Origin: Gulosibacter sp. 10
Lineage (GTDB): Bacteria; Actinomycetota; Actinomycetes; Actinomycetales; Microbacteriaceae
Assembly: GCF_900163695.1 (NCBI RefSeq)
Contig: NZ_FUIC01000003.1
Coordinates: 1 to 64,000, forward strand
Direction: 5' to 3'
DNA length: 64,000 nt
Shown here piece by piece: positions 27,544-38,015 of the stretch. The position numbers and the translations under genes were made by a program. The notes beneath the pieces were generated by a model, which worked only from the letters and a program-made list of their open reading frames with translations, was not told where the DNA came from and did not search any database. Each line of letters begins with the position of its first letter. Position 1 is the first letter of the stretch.

Positions 27544-28755
27544 GTGGATCCCTCCTTGAACTCACCCCCGACCCGCAATACTCGGGCGCAGCTGCGCAGG
27601 CGCATCCGGCTGCCGCGCGCCCCGCTCATCTGGTACACGGTCCTCGCCGTCGTGCTCGTGGTGGGGCTCGTCGCCGTCGGCTGGCTCCTGGTCAACTGGC
27701 AGGTGGACGCCATCATCATGGCGATCCCGGCCGTGGTGCCGCTCGCCATCGCGCTCGCCGCGGTGCACTGGCTCGACCGCTGGGAGCCCGAGCCGCCGAT
27801 GCTGCTCGCCTTCTGCTTCCTCTACGGGGCCGGCGCGTCGATCCTCGGCACGCTGCTGACCGGCAACTTCCTGCTCGACGTGGCCAGCGACTACCTCGAG
27901 ACGGAGGGCGCCGTGAACGCCTTCTCCATCCTGGTCCAGGGGCCGGTCACCGAGGAGGTCATCAAGGGGGCCGGGCTCGTCGTGCTGCTGCTCATCGCCC
28001 GGCGCGAGTTCAACGGCCCCCTCGACGGCTTCATCTACGGGGCCATGATCGGGGCGGGGTTCGCGTTCACCGAGAACATCGTCTACTTCGCCTCCTCGGC
28101 CTCGACCGGCATCGAGTTCGTCTGGCTGCTCGTGGTGCGATGCATCCTGTCGCCCTTCGCGCACGTGCTGTTCACCGGCATGGTCGGCATGCCCATCGGC
28201 TGGGCGGCGCGCCGCAGCGAGCCCTGGCGGTTCGTCGTGGCCGTCATCGGGGGGCTCGCGTTCGCGATCGCCCTGCACGCCCTCTGGAACGGCGGGAACG
28301 TGCTGGTGCTGCCGCTGCTGGGCATCGAGCTGTCGAACCCGTTCGGGTGGATCATCTACTACGCGATCGTGCAGGTGCCGCTGTTCCTGCTCGCCGCCTG
28401 GTTCCTCGTGCGGCTGCAGGAGCACGATCAGGAGATCATCATGCTGCGGCTGGGGGAGTACCGGAAGGCCGGCTGGTTCACCGCGGGCGAGATCCGGATG
28501 ATCACGGACTGGCCCATCCGCCGGGCGGCGCTGCGCTGGGCGAAGGAGCAGCCGGAGGCGGTGGGCGAGGCGATGCGCGGCTTCATCACCGAGGCCACCA
28601 GGCTGGCGTTCGCGCGCGAGCACGCGTCGGTGGACAAGAAGGACCCGAACCGGCGCACGAACGAGAAGCAGCTGCTCGAGCGCACGCGCGCGCATCGCGC
28701 GGTGCTCGCCGAGGCGCGCAAGCAGCGCCATGCGGGCAGGCTCCCGGGAGTGTGA
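27544..28755 (+). CDS. PrsW-family intramembrane metalloprotease
   Basis: 403 aa with about eight membrane helices. Conserved PrsW motifs are visible: EEVIKG near residues 137-142, FTENIVYF near 177 and HALWNGG near 247, which supply the putative metal-binding Glu and His residues. PrsW in Bacillus cleaves the anti-sigma factor RsiW; the substrate here is unknown. A charged cytoplasmic tail of about 100 aa follows. Start uncertain: GTG 27544 and TTG 27556 are both in frame, neither with a clear ribosome-binding site. Confidence 0.85.
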   Translation: MDPSLNSPPTRNTRAQLRRRIRLPRAPLIWYTVLAVVLVVGLVAVGWLLVNWQVDAIIMAIPAVVPLAIALAAVHWLDRWEPEPPMLLAFCFLYGAGASILGTLLTGNFLLDVASDYLETEGAVNAFSILVQGPVTEEVIKGAGLVVLLLIARREFNGPLDGFIYGAMIGAGFAFTENIVYFASSASTGIEFVWLLVVRCILSPFAHVLFTGMVGMPIGWAARRSEPWRFVVAVIGGLAFAIALHALWNGGNVLVLPLLGIELSNPFGWIIYYAIVQVPLFLLAAWFLVRLQEHDQEIIMLRLGEYRKAGWFTAGEIRMITDWPIRRAALRWAKEQPEAVGEAMRGFITEATRLAFAREHASVDKKDPNRRTNEKQLLERTRAHRAVLAEARKQRHAGRLPGV

Positions 28756-28759
28756 AACC

Positions 28760-29134
28760 ATGGTGGGCATGACTGAACTGCAGAAGCCCGAAATCGAATT
28801 CCCCGAGGGCCCGGCGCCCACGATGCTCGAGATCGAGGACATCGTCGTCGGCGACGGTCCCGAGGCCGCCAAGGGCGCGACCGTCGACGTCCACTACCTC
28901 GGCGTCGACTACGAGACCGGCGACGAGTTCGACTCCTCGTGGTCGCGCGGCGAGTCCGTCAACTTCCCGCTCGCGATGCTCGTGAAGGGCTGGCAGCTGG
29001 GGATCCCCGGCATGCGCGTCGGCGGCCGCCGCAAGCTCGTGGTGCCGCCCGCGCTCGCCTACGGCGAGGCCGGGGCGCACCCCCTCGCCGGGCGCACGCT
29101 CATCTTCGTGATCGACCTGCTCGGCACCAAGTAG
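28760..29134 (+). CDS. FKBP-type peptidyl-prolyl cis-trans isomerase
   Basis: 124 aa single FKBP domain, cytoplasmic (no signal peptide or lipobox). Seen: [50 protein letters not shown] and PPALAYGE, all characteristic. ATG at 28760 has GGGAG 9 nt upstream; a second ATG at 28769 starts the usual MTELQKPE N-terminus and is the alternative. It follows the PrsW gene by 4 bp and is probably co-transcribed. Confidence 0.9.
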   Translation: MVGMTELQKPEIEFPEGPAPTMLEIEDIVVGDGPEAAKGATVDVHYLGVDYETGDEFDSSWSRGESVNFPLAMLVKGWQLGIPGMRVGGRRKLVVPPALAYGEAGAHPLAGRTLIFVIDLLGTK

Positions 29135-29171
29135 CCCCGCCCCGGTGGTTCGCATCCGCCTCCCGGTGCGG

Positions 29172-29177
29172 TACACT
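29172..29177 (+). promoter_or_regulatory. Candidate -10 for rpsO
   Basis: TACACT, giving a leader of about 84 nt before the rpsO ATG; long enough for S15 autoregulation, which is not demonstrated here. Confidence 0.55.
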
Positions 29178-29267
29178 TGGGAGGTTGCCGTGAATCGGCC
29201 GCGGATGGAGAGAGTTCTGGGAATCGGTCCGAGAACGCCGCGCAGCGAACGAAAGGGGCTCACGCCA

Positions 29268-29537
29268 ATGGCGCTGAACGCAGAAACGAAGAAGGCCATC
29301 ATCGACGAGTACGCGACGCACGAGGGCGACACCGGCAGCCCCGAGGTGCAGGTCGCGCTGCTCAGCGCCCGCATCAGCGAGCTCACCGAGCACCTCAAGG
29401 AGCACAAGCACGACTTCCACTCGCGTCGCGGCCTGCTGCTCCTCGTCGGCCAGCGCCGTCGTCTGCTCAAGTACCTGACCCAGGTCGACATCAACCGCTA
29501 CCGCACGCTCATCGGCCGTCTCGGCCTGCGCCGCTAG
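29268..29537 (+). CDS. rpsO: 30S ribosomal protein S15
   Basis: 89 aa, exactly the usual S15 length. Binds 16S rRNA helices 20-22 early in 30S assembly. Seen: [23 protein letters not shown] near residue 6 and the conserved [12 protein letters not shown] near 42. The ATG is preceded by AAAGGGG. The open frame begins earlier, but that stretch is leader. It has its own terminator, so read-through to downstream genes should be limited. Confidence 0.97.
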   Translation: MALNAETKKAIIDEYATHEGDTGSPEVQVALLSARISELTEHLKEHKHDFHSRRGLLLLVGQRRRLLKYLTQVDINRYRTLIGRLGLRR

Positions 29538-29570
29538 CGACGACCGGCCCGGAGACGGGCGAGTCCGGAA

Positions 29571-29594
29571 CGCCCCCGCCTCGAGGCGGGGGCG
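29571..29594 (+). terminator. Intrinsic terminator of rpsO
   Basis: CGCCCCCGCC / GGCGGGGGCG stem (10 bp) with a TCGA loop, followed after a few bases by GTTTTCC. A classical Rho-independent terminator. Confidence 0.9.
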
Positions 29595-29625
29595 CTCCGC
29601 GTTTTCCGCACCCGTGCGGTGCCGG

Positions 29626-29648
29626 ATATTCCCGATCGGGCGGAATAT
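29626..29648. promoter_or_regulatory. Inverted repeat upstream of the metB-like gene
   Basis: ATATTCC, 9-nt spacer, GGAATAT, in the 201-bp gap between rpsO and the metB-like gene. A related CGAATATCG lies at 29690-29698, where TATCGT (29693-29698) could be the -10. Possible operator for a sulfur-metabolism regulator; no known consensus was matched. Confidence 0.4.
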
Positions 29649-29738
29649 GACGCTCGGAGACGACGCCGGGGCAGCGGATGCGGGCTCCCGAATATCGTGA
29701 CGGGGACCACTGCCACGTCGACGAAGGAGCCAGCGACC

Positions 29739-30902
29739 ATGACCGAATTCTCCAGCCTCACCAGGGTCATCCGAGCGGGGATCGAAACGGATCCGGCGCA
29801 GGGCGCGGTCGTGCCGCCGCTGTACAGCTCCTCGACCTACGCCTTCAAGGCCTTCGGCGAGCGGCGGGAATTCGACTACACGCGCTCGGGCAACCCCACG
29901 CGAGCCATCCTCGGGGAGGCGCTCGCCGAGCTCGAGGGCGGCGCCGGGGCCTCCGTGGTCGCCACCGGCACGGCCGCGATGACGCTCGCGCTCATCACCC
30001 TGCTCGAGCCGGGCGATCTCGTCGCCTATCCGCACGACTGCTACGGCGGCAGCTGGCGGCTCTTCGAGGAGCTCCGGGCCAAGGGCCACTACCGGTTCGA
30101 GGCGGTGGACTTCACCGATACCGAGGCTGCCCGGGAGCGGCTGCGCGAGCTGCGTCCGAGCCTGGTCTGGATCGAAACCCCCTCCAATCCGCTGCTCGGT
30201 GTGACCGACGTCCGGGCGATCGGGGAGACCGGGCACGAGCTCGGCGCGGTCGTCGTCGTGGACAACACCTTCCTCACCCCGCTCGGGCAGCGCCCGTTCG
30301 AGCTCGGCGCCGACGTGATCGTGCACTCCGTGACGAAGTGCCTCAACGGCCACTCCGACGTCGTCCAGGGCGCGATCGTCGCGAAGACCGAGGAGCTCGC
30401 CGAGCGCTTCGACTGGTGGAGCAACGTGCTCGGCGTCACGGCCAGCCCCGCCGACTCGCATCTCGTGCTCCGCGGCCTGCGCACCCTCCACGTGCGCTTC
30501 GAGCGCCATCAGCGCAACGCCGTCGAGGTGGTCGACGCCATCAAGGACCACCCGGCGATCAGGACCGTCTACTTCCCCGGCCTCGAGACGCACCCCGGCC
30601 ACGAGCTCGCGATGCGGCAGCAGCTCGGCTTCGGGTCGATGTTCTCGATCGACCTCGCCGGCGGGGAGGCGGCGGCGCGCCGCTTCGTCGAGGGCAAGCG
30701 CCTGTTCAGCCTCGCCGAGTCCCTGGGCGGCACCGAATCGCTCGTCGCCCACCCGGCGACGATGACGCACGTGGCGATGCCGCCGGAGATCCAGGCGCTG
30801 GCCGGGATCACCCCCGGCCTGCTGCGCTTCTCGGTCGGCATCGAGCCGGCCGAGGACCTCATCGCGGATCTCCGCGCGAGCCTCGACGCGGCGCTCGGCT
30901 AG
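29739..30902 (+). CDS. metB: Cystathionine gamma-synthase/lyase family PLP enzyme
   Basis: 387 aa trans-sulfuration enzyme. PLP Lys200 in HSVTKCLNGHSDV, cofactor Asp175 in VVDNTF, YTRSGNPTR near 47 and ETPSNP near 146 define the Cys/Met-metabolism PLP family. Length and the N-terminus match E. coli MetB (386 aa), which condenses O-succinylhomoserine with cysteine; cystathionine gamma-lyase activity cannot be excluded from sequence. ATG follows AAGGAG at 9 nt. Single-gene unit between the rpsO terminator and its own hairpin. Confidence 0.85.
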   Translation: MTEFSSLTRVIRAGIETDPAQGAVVPPLYSSSTYAFKAFGERREFDYTRSGNPTRAILGEALAELEGGAGASVVATGTAAMTLALITLLEPGDLVAYPHDCYGGSWRLFEELRAKGHYRFEAVDFTDTEAARERLRELRPSLVWIETPSNPLLGVTDVRAIGETGHELGAVVVVDNTFLTPLGQRPFELGADVIVHSVTKCLNGHSDVVQGAIVAKTEELAERFDWWSNVLGVTASPADSHLVLRGLRTLHVRFERHQRNAVEVVDAIKDHPAIRTVYFPGLETHPGHELAMRQQLGFGSMFSIDLAGGEAAARRFVEGKRLFSLAESLGGTESLVAHPATMTHVAMPPEIQALAGITPGLLRFSVGIEPAEDLIADLRASLDAALG

Positions 30903-30923
30903 CGCCTCCCGGGCGAGGGGCGA

Positions 30924-30973
30924 ACGCCCGTCCGGAGCCCCGCGGCATCCTCCGCTGGGAGCCGGACGGGCGT
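30924..30973 (+). terminator. Terminator after the metB-like gene
   Basis: ACGCCCGTCCGG pairs perfectly (12 bp) with CCGGACGGGCGT, with an inner GCGG/CCGC stem in the 26-nt loop, followed by ATTTCC. Confidence 0.75.
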
Positions 30974-30991
30974 ATTTCCGCGCCGCACTGT

Positions 30992-30997
30992 TACAGT
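30992..30997 (+). promoter_or_regulatory. Candidate -10 for pnp
   Basis: TACAGT, predicting a leader of about 160 nt that contains the structured Actino-pnp-like element. Confidence 0.5.
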
Positions 30998-31040
30998 GGG
31001 CGAGTCCGTATTCACCCGCGCGCGGATCGGCCCTGCTGAT

Positions 31041-31100
31041 CTTCGGTGGTGGCACCCCGGTTCCATCGAGCCGGTGCGTTTCCACTGACGGTCAGCCCGG
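31041..31100 (+). ncRNA. Actino-pnp-like structured RNA in the pnp leader
   Basis: The leader of pnp folds into nested stems: GGTGG (31045-31049) with CCACT (31082-31086), and inside it GCACC (31052-31056) with GGTGC (31073-31077). The Actino-pnp RNA motif is an established conserved element in the 5' UTR of actinobacterial polynucleotide phosphorylase genes; position and folding agree. Presumed role: control of pnp by its own RNase product or RNase III processing. Boundaries are approximate; a covariance search was not run. Confidence 0.65.
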
Positions 31101-31163
31101 CAGCCCACTAGGGGCATTCCGGTGTGTGCTGTGCGCGTGCGGACGATCGCAAGGAGGAGACCT

Positions 31164-33404
<2,241 letters not shown>

Positions 33405-33423
33405 CGCGTCGGCGGTACCGACC

Positions 33424-33466
33424 GCCGGGCCCGGCACCCCGTGATCGAACGGGGGCCGGGCCCGGC
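33424..33466 (+). terminator. Intrinsic terminator of pnp
   Basis: Long GC stem: GCCGGGCCCGGC plus CCCCGT on the left pairs with ACGGGG plus GCCGGGCCCGGC on the right, with one bulged A and a GATCGA loop, followed by CCGTTTCCC. Confidence 0.85.
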
Positions 33467-33507
33467 CCGTTTCCCGGCAGCCGCGCCGCCCGGTCGCCGG
33501 TACGCGA

Positions 33508-33513
33508 TAGGCT
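33508..33513 (+). promoter_or_regulatory. Near-leaderless -10 for the M16 protease gene
   Basis: TAGGCT, 9 nt before the ATG. Confidence 0.6.
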
Positions 33514-33522
33514 GTCGCAGCT

Positions 33523-34869
33523 ATGACCTCACCCACCTCGCTCCCGCTCGACGTCCCGCATCTCGATGAAGCCGTGGCGGGAGGCGCGAGGCTCCGGAGA
33601 AGCGTGCTGCCCAGCGGCATCCGGCTCATCACCGAGGACGTGCCGGGCGCCGCCTCCGCGTCGATCGGCTTCTTCGTCCCGCTCGGCTCGCGGGACGAGA
33701 CCGACCGGGAGTACGGCTCGAGCCACTTCCTCGAGCACCTCCTGTTCAAGGGCACGCCCAGCCGCTCCGCGCGCGACGTCGCGCTCGAGTTCGAGCGCGT
33801 GGGCGGGGACTTCAACGCGGCCACCTCGCGCGAGCAGACCGTCTACTACGCCCGGGTGCGCGATCGCGACCTCGGCATGGCCGTCGACGTGCTCAGCGAC
33901 ATGATCACCTCCTCGCTCCTCGACCCCGCGGAGTTCGAGCTCGAGCGCGGCGTGATCCTCGAGGAGATCGCGATGGCCGAGGACGACCCGACGGACGTGC
34001 TCTGGGAGCGCTTCTACGACAACTTCTTCGGCGAGCACCCGCTGGGCCGCCCGATCGCGGGCACGCCGGAGTCCATCGACGCGTCGACGCGGGACGAGGT
34101 CTGGGACTTCTACCGGCGCCACTACCGCCCCGAACGGCTCGTGGTGGCGATCGCGGGCCGCGTGGACCACGACGCGGTCCTCGAACGGCTCGAACGGGGC
34201 CTGCGCGCGGGCGGCTGGGACCTCGACGCGCGAGGCCGCCCGGCGCCCCGCCGCCACGACGGGCCGTCGGCCTTCGCACGGCGCGAGGCCTTCCAGCACA
34301 TCCCGCGCGAGCTCGAGCAGACCCATCTCATCCTCGGCACCCCAGGGATCAACGCGACCGACCGGCGCCGGGTCCCCTACGGACTCATGCACCACGTCCT
34401 GGGCGGGGGCATGTCCTCGAGACTCTTCCACGAGGTCCGCGAGCGCCGCGGCCTCGTCTACTCGGTCTTCTCCTTCGGCGCGAGCCACACCGACGCGGGC
34501 GTGACCGGGGTCTCGGCCTCGTTCCTGCCGAACAAGGCCGCGGAGGCCATCCGGGTCATCCGCGGCGAGCTCGAGCGGATCGCGGCCGACGGGGTGAGCG
34601 AGGAGGAGCTCGCGGACGCCCAGGGCGCGGGTGCCGGTGCGGGCGCGCTCGCACTCGAGTCGATGAATGCGCGGATGCACCGCCTGGCGCGCAGTGAACT
34701 CGTGCTGGGCGAGTACATTGATCTCGATGAGTCGATCGCCCGGATGAACGCGACGACCACCGAGGACATCCGCGCCATCGCCGCGGAGTTCGCGTCCGGG
34801 CAGCTCACCGCCGAGACGATCGGACCCATCACGGAGGACGCGAAGACGGAACTGGAGGCGCTCGTATGA
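33523..34869 (+). CDS. M16-family (pitrilysin-like) zinc metallopeptidase
   Basis: 448 aa. Inverted zinc motif HFLEH (residues 68-72) and the distal Glu in LERGVILEEIAMAEDDP near 148, so the catalytic N-terminal half is complete; a second M16 half lacks the motif, as in processing peptidases. No signal peptide. An orthologue follows pnp in mycobacteria (PepR) and many actinobacteria. A short Ala/Gly insertion (GAGAGAGAL) near 370 is unusual. The stop overlaps the next start (ATGA). Confidence 0.9.
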   Translation: MTSPTSLPLDVPHLDEAVAGGARLRRSVLPSGIRLITEDVPGAASASIGFFVPLGSRDETDREYGSSHFLEHLLFKGTPSRSARDVALEFERVGGDFNAATSREQTVYYARVRDRDLGMAVDVLSDMITSSLLDPAEFELERGVILEEIAMAEDDPTDVLWERFYDNFFGEHPLGRPIAGTPESIDASTRDEVWDFYRRHYRPERLVVAIAGRVDHDAVLERLERGLRAGGWDLDARGRPAPRRHDGPSAFARREAFQHIPRELEQTHLILGTPGINATDRRRVPYGLMHHVLGGGMSSRLFHEVRERRGLVYSVFSFGASHTDAGVTGVSASFLPNKAAEAIRVIRGELERIAADGVSEEELADAQGAGAGAGALALESMNARMHRLARSELVLGEYIDLDESIARMNATTTEDIRAIAAEFASGQLTAETIGPITEDAKTELEALV

Positions 34870-35465
34870 GCCATTTCCTCTATCTGGTGCGGCACGGAGA
34901 GCAGGAGAACGCCGAGCACGGCATCGCCGAGGGCCCGCTCTCCGAGCGGGGGAGGCTGCAGGCGCACGCGCTCGGCCGGAGGCTCTCGCGGGTGCCGTTC
35001 ACCGCGGCCCACACCTCGCCGCTCGACCGGGCGCTCGACACGGCCGGGGTGATCGACACCTACACGCAGGGGCCGCCGACGCAGCCGTCGAACCTGCTGT
35101 TCGACTGCGTGCCCTCCTCGGGCGAGGATGCGCCCGACTCCTACGAGAGCTTCTTCTCGGGCATCGAGCCGGAGCTCGTGGAGGCCGGCCAGGCGCAGAT
35201 GACGGACGCGATCAACGCGTACTTCACCCGCTCCCGCGAGGACGAGCACACGCTGCTGATCACCCACAACTTCGTGATCGGCTATTTCGTGCGGCAGCTG
35301 CTGGGTCTGCCGGAATGGGCGTGGCTGACCCTCGGCACCGGCAATACGGCGCTCACGGTGCTGCGACTCCGCTCGGGCCGGCCCGACGAGCTCAAGCTCT
35401 TCGGCGACCTCTCGCACCTCGAGCCGCAGGACCGGACGGGCGTCAACCGGTTCCCGGACGTCTAG
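34866..35465 (+). CDS. Histidine phosphatase superfamily protein
   Basis: 199 aa. RHG motif with catalytic His10 (YLVRHGEQ) at the N-terminus and the second active-site His in LITHNFVIGYF near 139, i.e. a complete phosphoglycerate-mutase-like phosphatase fold. Substrate unknown. Translationally coupled to the M16 protease by ATGA overlap. Its TAG stop shares bases with the stop of the convergent GNAT gene. Confidence 0.88.
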   Translation: MSHFLYLVRHGEQENAEHGIAEGPLSERGRLQAHALGRRLSRVPFTAAHTSPLDRALDTAGVIDTYTQGPPTQPSNLLFDCVPSSGEDAPDSYESFFSGIEPELVEAGQAQMTDAINAYFTRSREDEHTLLITHNFVIGYFVRQLLGLPEWAWLTLGTGNTALTVLRLRSGRPDELKLFGDLSHLEPQDRTGVNRFPDV

Positions 35466-35992
35466 CCCGCCGGCGCCTCCGAGGCCGGGGCGCGGCGGTC
35501 CAGCCGTCTGCCGTACCAGCGGTTCGCGTTCGTGTTGCCGTTGAACCTCGGGATGGGCGAGAAGCCGTTGCGCGCGTAGAGGCGGGCCGCGGCCTCGAGC
35601 GAGTCGTGCGTGTCGAGCACGAGCCGGTCGCCGCCGTACTCCGCCGCGAAGTCCGCGAGCGCGTCGATGAGGCGCTGCGCGACGCCCCGGCCGCGCGCCT
35701 CGGGCCGCGTGTAGAGGTGCTTGAGCTCGAACCAGCGGTCGCCGCCGAAGCCGTCGTCCCGCCACTCGGGGCCCGGGACGACGCGGCGCACTCCGGCGCA
35801 GCCGAGCGGCTCCCCGCCCTCGACCGCCAGCAGGAACCGGCCGTGCGGCGGGCGGAACTGCCCGGGCGCGGGCCGGGTGCTCCGGTACTCGCCGTCCTCG
35901 GCCGGTCGGGACCTCGCCCGGCCGGCCATGTACTCGGCGAGCAGGGCCGCGGCGAGCGGCGCATCCGGGGCGGTGGCGCGAAGTTCGAGCAT
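35462..35992 (-). CDS. GNAT-family N-acetyltransferase
   Basis: 176 aa. Acetyl-CoA-binding motif A is visible as RPEARGRGVAQRLI near residues 89-102 and motif B as LYARNGFSPIPRF near 141. Substrate unknown. The frame is open to 36097, but ATG at 35992 lies 6 nt after TATGCT and starts the fold. Stop codons of this gene and the convergent phosphatase gene overlap on the same CTAG. Confidence 0.85.
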   Translation of the reverse strand: MLELRATAPDAPLAAALLAEYMAGRARSRPAEDGEYRSTRPAPGQFRPPHGRFLLAVEGGEPLGCAGVRRVVPGPEWRDDGFGGDRWFELKHLYTRPEARGRGVAQRLIDALADFAAEYGGDRLVLDTHDSLEAAARLYARNGFSPIPRFNGNTNANRWYGRRLDRRAPASEAPAG

Positions 35993-35998
35993 GCGAGC

Positions 35999-36004
35999 AG
36001 CATA
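35999..36004 (-). promoter_or_regulatory. Leaderless-type -10 for the GNAT gene
   Basis: TATGCT on the minus strand, 6 nt before the ATG; back to back with the dapB promoter, 33 bp apart. Confidence 0.6.
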
Positions 36005-36037
36005 GCCGCGGCGCTGCGGGGCCGTCGGCTCGCGCGC

Positions 36038-36043
36038 TACGGT
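36038..36043 (+). promoter_or_regulatory. Leaderless-type -10 for dapB
   Basis: TACGGT, 7 nt before the dapB ATG; divergent to the GNAT promoter. Confidence 0.6.
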
Positions 36044-36050
36044 AGTGGGC

Positions 36051-36779
36051 ATGGCAATTGCAGTCGCGGTCACCGGTGCGTCCGGCCGAATGGGCACCCT
36101 GATTCAGCAGATCATCGCCGAGCACGAGGAGTTCGAGCTCCACGCCGCGCTCACGAGCGCGTCCTCGCCGGAGGAGATGCTCGGCGCGGACGTCCTCATC
36201 GACGTCACGCGCATCGACGTCGCGGAGGGGCTCGTGGACTTCGCCCTGGCGCACGGCATCGACGTCGTGACCGGCACGAGCGGGTGGAGCGCGGAGCGGC
36301 TGGCCGCGCTCGAGGCGCGGATCCCCGAGGGGCGCGGCGTGATCGTGGCCCCCAACTTCTCGGTCGGCTCCGTGCTCGGCACCCACCTCGCGACCATCGC
36401 GGGCCGGTTCTACGACTCGATCGAGATCCTCGAGGCCCATCACGACAAGAAGATCGACTCGCCCTCGGGCACGGCCGTGCGCACCGCCGAGGCGATCTCG
36501 GCGGCCCGCGACGAGGCCCCGGTGCCGCCGAACGCCGACCAGGAGGCGCGCGGCAGGGTCGTGGCCGGCATCCCGGTGCACTCGCTGCGCCTGCGCGGCG
36601 TGGTCGCGGACCAGCAGGTGATCTTCGGCGGCACGGGGGAGACCCTCACGATCCGTCACGAGACCCTCTCGAACGGGGCCTACGTGCAGGGCATCCGCCT
36701 CGCGCTCGGCGCGGCCCCCGAGGCGCGCGGCCTCACGGTCGGGATCGATCGGCTGCTCGGCATCGGCGGAGCGGCGTGA
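36051..36779 (+). CDS. dapB: 4-hydroxy-tetrahydrodipicolinate reductase
   Basis: 242 aa. Lysine/diaminopimelate pathway enzyme supplying peptidoglycan precursors. Rossmann motif VTGASGRMG (7-15), TGTSGWS near 74 and the signature EAHHDKKIDSPSGTA near 128-142 with catalytic His130/131 and Lys134. An in-frame GTG at 36045 is rejected because the ATG is 7 nt after TACGGT. The stop overlaps the next gene (GTGA). Confidence 0.95.
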   Translation: MAIAVAVTGASGRMGTLIQQIIAEHEEFELHAALTSASSPEEMLGADVLIDVTRIDVAEGLVDFALAHGIDVVTGTSGWSAERLAALEARIPEGRGVIVAPNFSVGSVLGTHLATIAGRFYDSIEILEAHHDKKIDSPSGTAVRTAEAISAARDEAPVPPNADQEARGRVVAGIPVHSLRLRGVVADQQVIFGGTGETLTIRHETLSNGAYVQGIRLALGAAPEARGLTVGIDRLLGIGGAA

Positions 36780-37249
36780 GCCGTCCGGAGGGCGCGCGCC
36801 GGGTGTCCGGCGCGCAGGCGGGCGTCTACATCCTGCTGGCGCTCATCGCGATCTACCTCGTCGCGATCAGCGGCATGGTCTACGGGCTCGTCACGAGCGG
36901 CGAGCCGATCGGCTTCGCGATGGGCGCCGCGCTCGTCGTCTTCCCGGTGGTGGGCATCGTCTTCATCTGGAAGGACGTGCGGTTCGCCCGCCGCGGCGAC
37001 CGCCTGCTGCGCGCGCTGGCGGAGGCGGGGGAGCTGCCCGAGGACACGCTGCCGAAGCGGCCCTCGGGACGCCCCGTGCGCGAGGCCGCGGACGCGGATT
37101 TCGAGCGCTGGAAGCAGGAGGTCGAGGCCGCGCCCGAGGACTATCGGGCGTGGGCCCGGCTCGCGCTGGCCTATCGCGCCTCGGGCGACACGGCCCGCGC
37201 CCGGCGGGCCATGCGGCAGGCCCTCGAGCTCGAATCGCGGGCGGGATGA
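36776..37249 (+). CDS. Two-helix membrane protein with TPR-like tail
   Basis: 157 aa. Two N-terminal membrane helices (about residues 16-39 and 46-66), then a soluble segment with a TPR-like unit at the end (AWARLALAYRASGDTARARRAM-type repeat, near 131-152). Function unknown; homologous small proteins commonly lie between dapB and thyX in Microbacteriaceae. GTG start overlaps the dapB stop. Confidence 0.7.
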   Translation: MSRPEGARRVSGAQAGVYILLALIAIYLVAISGMVYGLVTSGEPIGFAMGAALVVFPVVGIVFIWKDVRFARRGDRLLRALAEAGELPEDTLPKRPSGRPVREAADADFERWKQEVEAAPEDYRAWARLALAYRASGDTARARRAMRQALELESRAG

Positions 37250-37274
37250 GCGCGGGCGCTCCGCGCCCCTGCGA

Positions 37275-37280
37275 TAGGCT
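37275..37280 (+). promoter_or_regulatory. Leaderless-type -10 for thyX
   Basis: TAGGCT, 6 nt before the GTG start. Confidence 0.65.
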
Positions 37281-37286
37281 GATCCG

Positions 37287-38015
37287 GTGAACGACGAGAT
37301 TGAATTCCGCAGCGACGTCACCGTCGAACTCGTACGCTCGCAGGCCTCGGACGGCGATGTGCTGTTCGCCGCCCGCGTCTCCACGATCGGCGAGCAGACC
37401 CTCGAACGGGCCGGGGACGACGAGGAGCTCGAGAAGCGGGACCGCGGCCTCATCAACTTCCTGATGCGCGACCGCCACGGCACGCCCTTCGAGCACAACT
37501 CGATGACGTTCTACGTGCAGGCGCCCATCTTCGTCTTCCGGGAGTTCCAGCGGCACCGCATCGCCAGCTACAACGAGGAGTCCGGCCGCTATCGGCAGCT
37601 GCGGCCCGCGTTCTACGTGCCGGCGCCCGAGCGCAGGCTGCGCCAGGAGGGCCGCCCGGGCAAGTACGAGTTCCACCCCGGCACGCCCGAGCAGACGGCG
37701 CTCGTCGCGGAGGAGATCCGGGGCGCGTCGGTCGAGGCCTACGGGCGCTACCAGCGGATGCTCGACGCGGGGGTCGCGCGCGAGGTGGCTCGGATGGTGC
37801 TGCCGCTCAACATCTACTCCTCGATGTACGTCACGATGAACGCCCGCTCGCTCATGAACTTCCTCTCCCTGCGCCGCCTCGTCGAGGGCTCGGCCTTCCC
37901 CTCCTTCCCGCAGCGCGAGATCGAGATGTGCGCGGAGCGCATGGAGGAGCTCTGGGCCGAGCGGATGCCCATCACGGCCGAGCTCTTCAACCGGAACGGC
38001 CGCGTTGCCCCCTAG
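37287..38015 (+). CDS. thyX: FAD-dependent thymidylate synthase
   Basis: 242 aa. Makes dTMP from dUMP using methylene-tetrahydrofolate and FAD. ThyX motif RHRxxSxNExSxRY is complete at residues 89-102 (RHRIASYNEESGRY), with a dUMP-binding segment in RMVLPLNIYSSMYVTMNARSL near 171. In mycobacteria thyX is followed by dapA; here hemW follows directly, overlapping the stop by 11 bp. Confidence 0.96.
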   Translation: MNDEIEFRSDVTVELVRSQASDGDVLFAARVSTIGEQTLERAGDDEELEKRDRGLINFLMRDRHGTPFEHNSMTFYVQAPIFVFREFQRHRIASYNEESGRYRQLRPAFYVPAPERRLRQEGRPGKYEFHPGTPEQTALVAEEIRGASVEAYGRYQRMLDAGVAREVARMVLPLNIYSSMYVTMNARSLMNFLSLRRLVEGSAFPSFPQREIEMCAERMEELWAERMPITAELFNRNGRVAP

